Of a stretch of DNA of 5,642 nucleotides, positions 5,612 to 5,642 are shown piece after piece. The notes under the pieces are model-generated. The model was not told where the DNA came from and ran no database searches. It saw nothing but the letters and a program-made list of their open reading frames with translations. The DNA is taken from positions 1 to 5,642 of the forward strand of contig JAFOXT010000018.1 in NCBI GenBank assembly GCA_017425745.1. Direction: 5' to 3'. Within the stretch, counting starts at the first letter, position 1, and every line of letters begins with the position of its first letter. Both the position numbers and the translations under genes were made by a program. Origin of the DNA: Clostridia bacterium. Its GTDB lineage: Bacteria; Bacillota; Clostridia; Oscillospirales; Acutalibacteraceae.

Positions 5612-5642
5612 ACTTTTGGATTTTCCTACAATGCCAACTACG
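5514..5642. other. Unidentified segment replacing the rest of the metallophosphoesterase gene
   Basis: From about 5514 to the window end the sequence no longer reads as the metallophosphoesterase in any plus frame, and no other protein family is recognisable on either strand. It contains a long hairpin near its end. It could be the edge of a mobile element, another locus joined by rearrangement, or an assembly join. The exact junction cannot be placed without an intact relative; no terminal repeat or target duplication can be shown, because only one side is present. Confidence 0.4.
5593..5634. repeat. Long near-perfect hairpin at the right edge
   Basis: GCATTGTGGGAAAATC (5593-5608) pairs with GATTTTCCTACAATGC (5619-5634) over 16 bp with one G.T pair. 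Three A-T pairs and one wobble can extend it towards a four-base loop at 5612-5615. No T-run follows on the plus strand. On the minus strand TTATCTTTT follows, so a terminator for a gene to the right on the minus strand is possible. It could instead be part of a mobile-element end. Confidence 0.6.

Noticed and set aside
5593..5642. Integron attC site or group II intron end at the right edge
   Set aside because: No paired RYYYAAC/GTTRRRY core sites, no GUGYG intron start and no associated integrase or reverse transcriptase are visible.

Overview
The window looks like a stretch of chromosome from a low-to-moderate GC Gram-positive anaerobe, most likely a gut Clostridia relative (Ruminococcaceae/Oscillospiraceae-like). 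The grounds are strong purine-rich Shine-Dalgarno sites, AT-rich spacers, a compact polycistronic sugar operon with its own AraC-type regulator, and protein families typical of such genomes. This placement rests on style, not on a marker gene.

Layout, reading leftwards on the minus strand. A promoter region at about 4124-4251 drives three tightly packed genes. The first (2102-4123) is a 673-residue two-domain protein that joins a xylose-isomerase-like TIM-barrel sugar epimerase/isomerase to a Gfo/Idh/MocA NAD(P)-dependent oxidoreductase. The second (1082-2089) is a stand-alone Gfo/Idh/MocA oxidoreductase. The third (54-1085) is a GH130-type glycoside phosphorylase-like beta-propeller protein. 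Stop and start signals overlap or nearly touch, and the operon ends at a strong intrinsic terminator (4-37). Upstream and co-directional lies an AraC-family regulator with a cupin sensor domain (4276-5079). On the right and divergent is the start of a membrane-anchored metallophosphoesterase (5231 onward). Its reading frame loses family resemblance after about 5510 and ends at 5611, in a segment with a long hairpin that I cannot identify.

How the parts may work together: two oxidoreductase domains, one epimerase/isomerase and one glycoside phosphorylase resemble in content the E. coli ycj set (YcjS/YcjR with glycoside phosphorylases) and other pathways that pass glycosides through 3-keto intermediates. 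A plausible reading is that an unusual intracellular glycoside is oxidised, epimerised or cleaved, reduced, and then phosphorolysed. The substrate is not readable from sequence, and no transporter lies in the window.

The most notable non-coding signal is that the 5' regions of the operon and of the metallophosphoesterase gene are copies of one another: about 59 of 72 positions match without gaps (hand count). Each copy holds two direct repeats spaced exactly 31 bp. They sit just upstream of poor -35/good -10 promoters, as expected for sites of the AraC regulator encoded between them. The regulator's own promoter overlaps the right-hand copy.

No stretch above 300 bases lacks a gene. The two spacers (4124-4275 and 5080-5230) are about 150 bases each and are described below.
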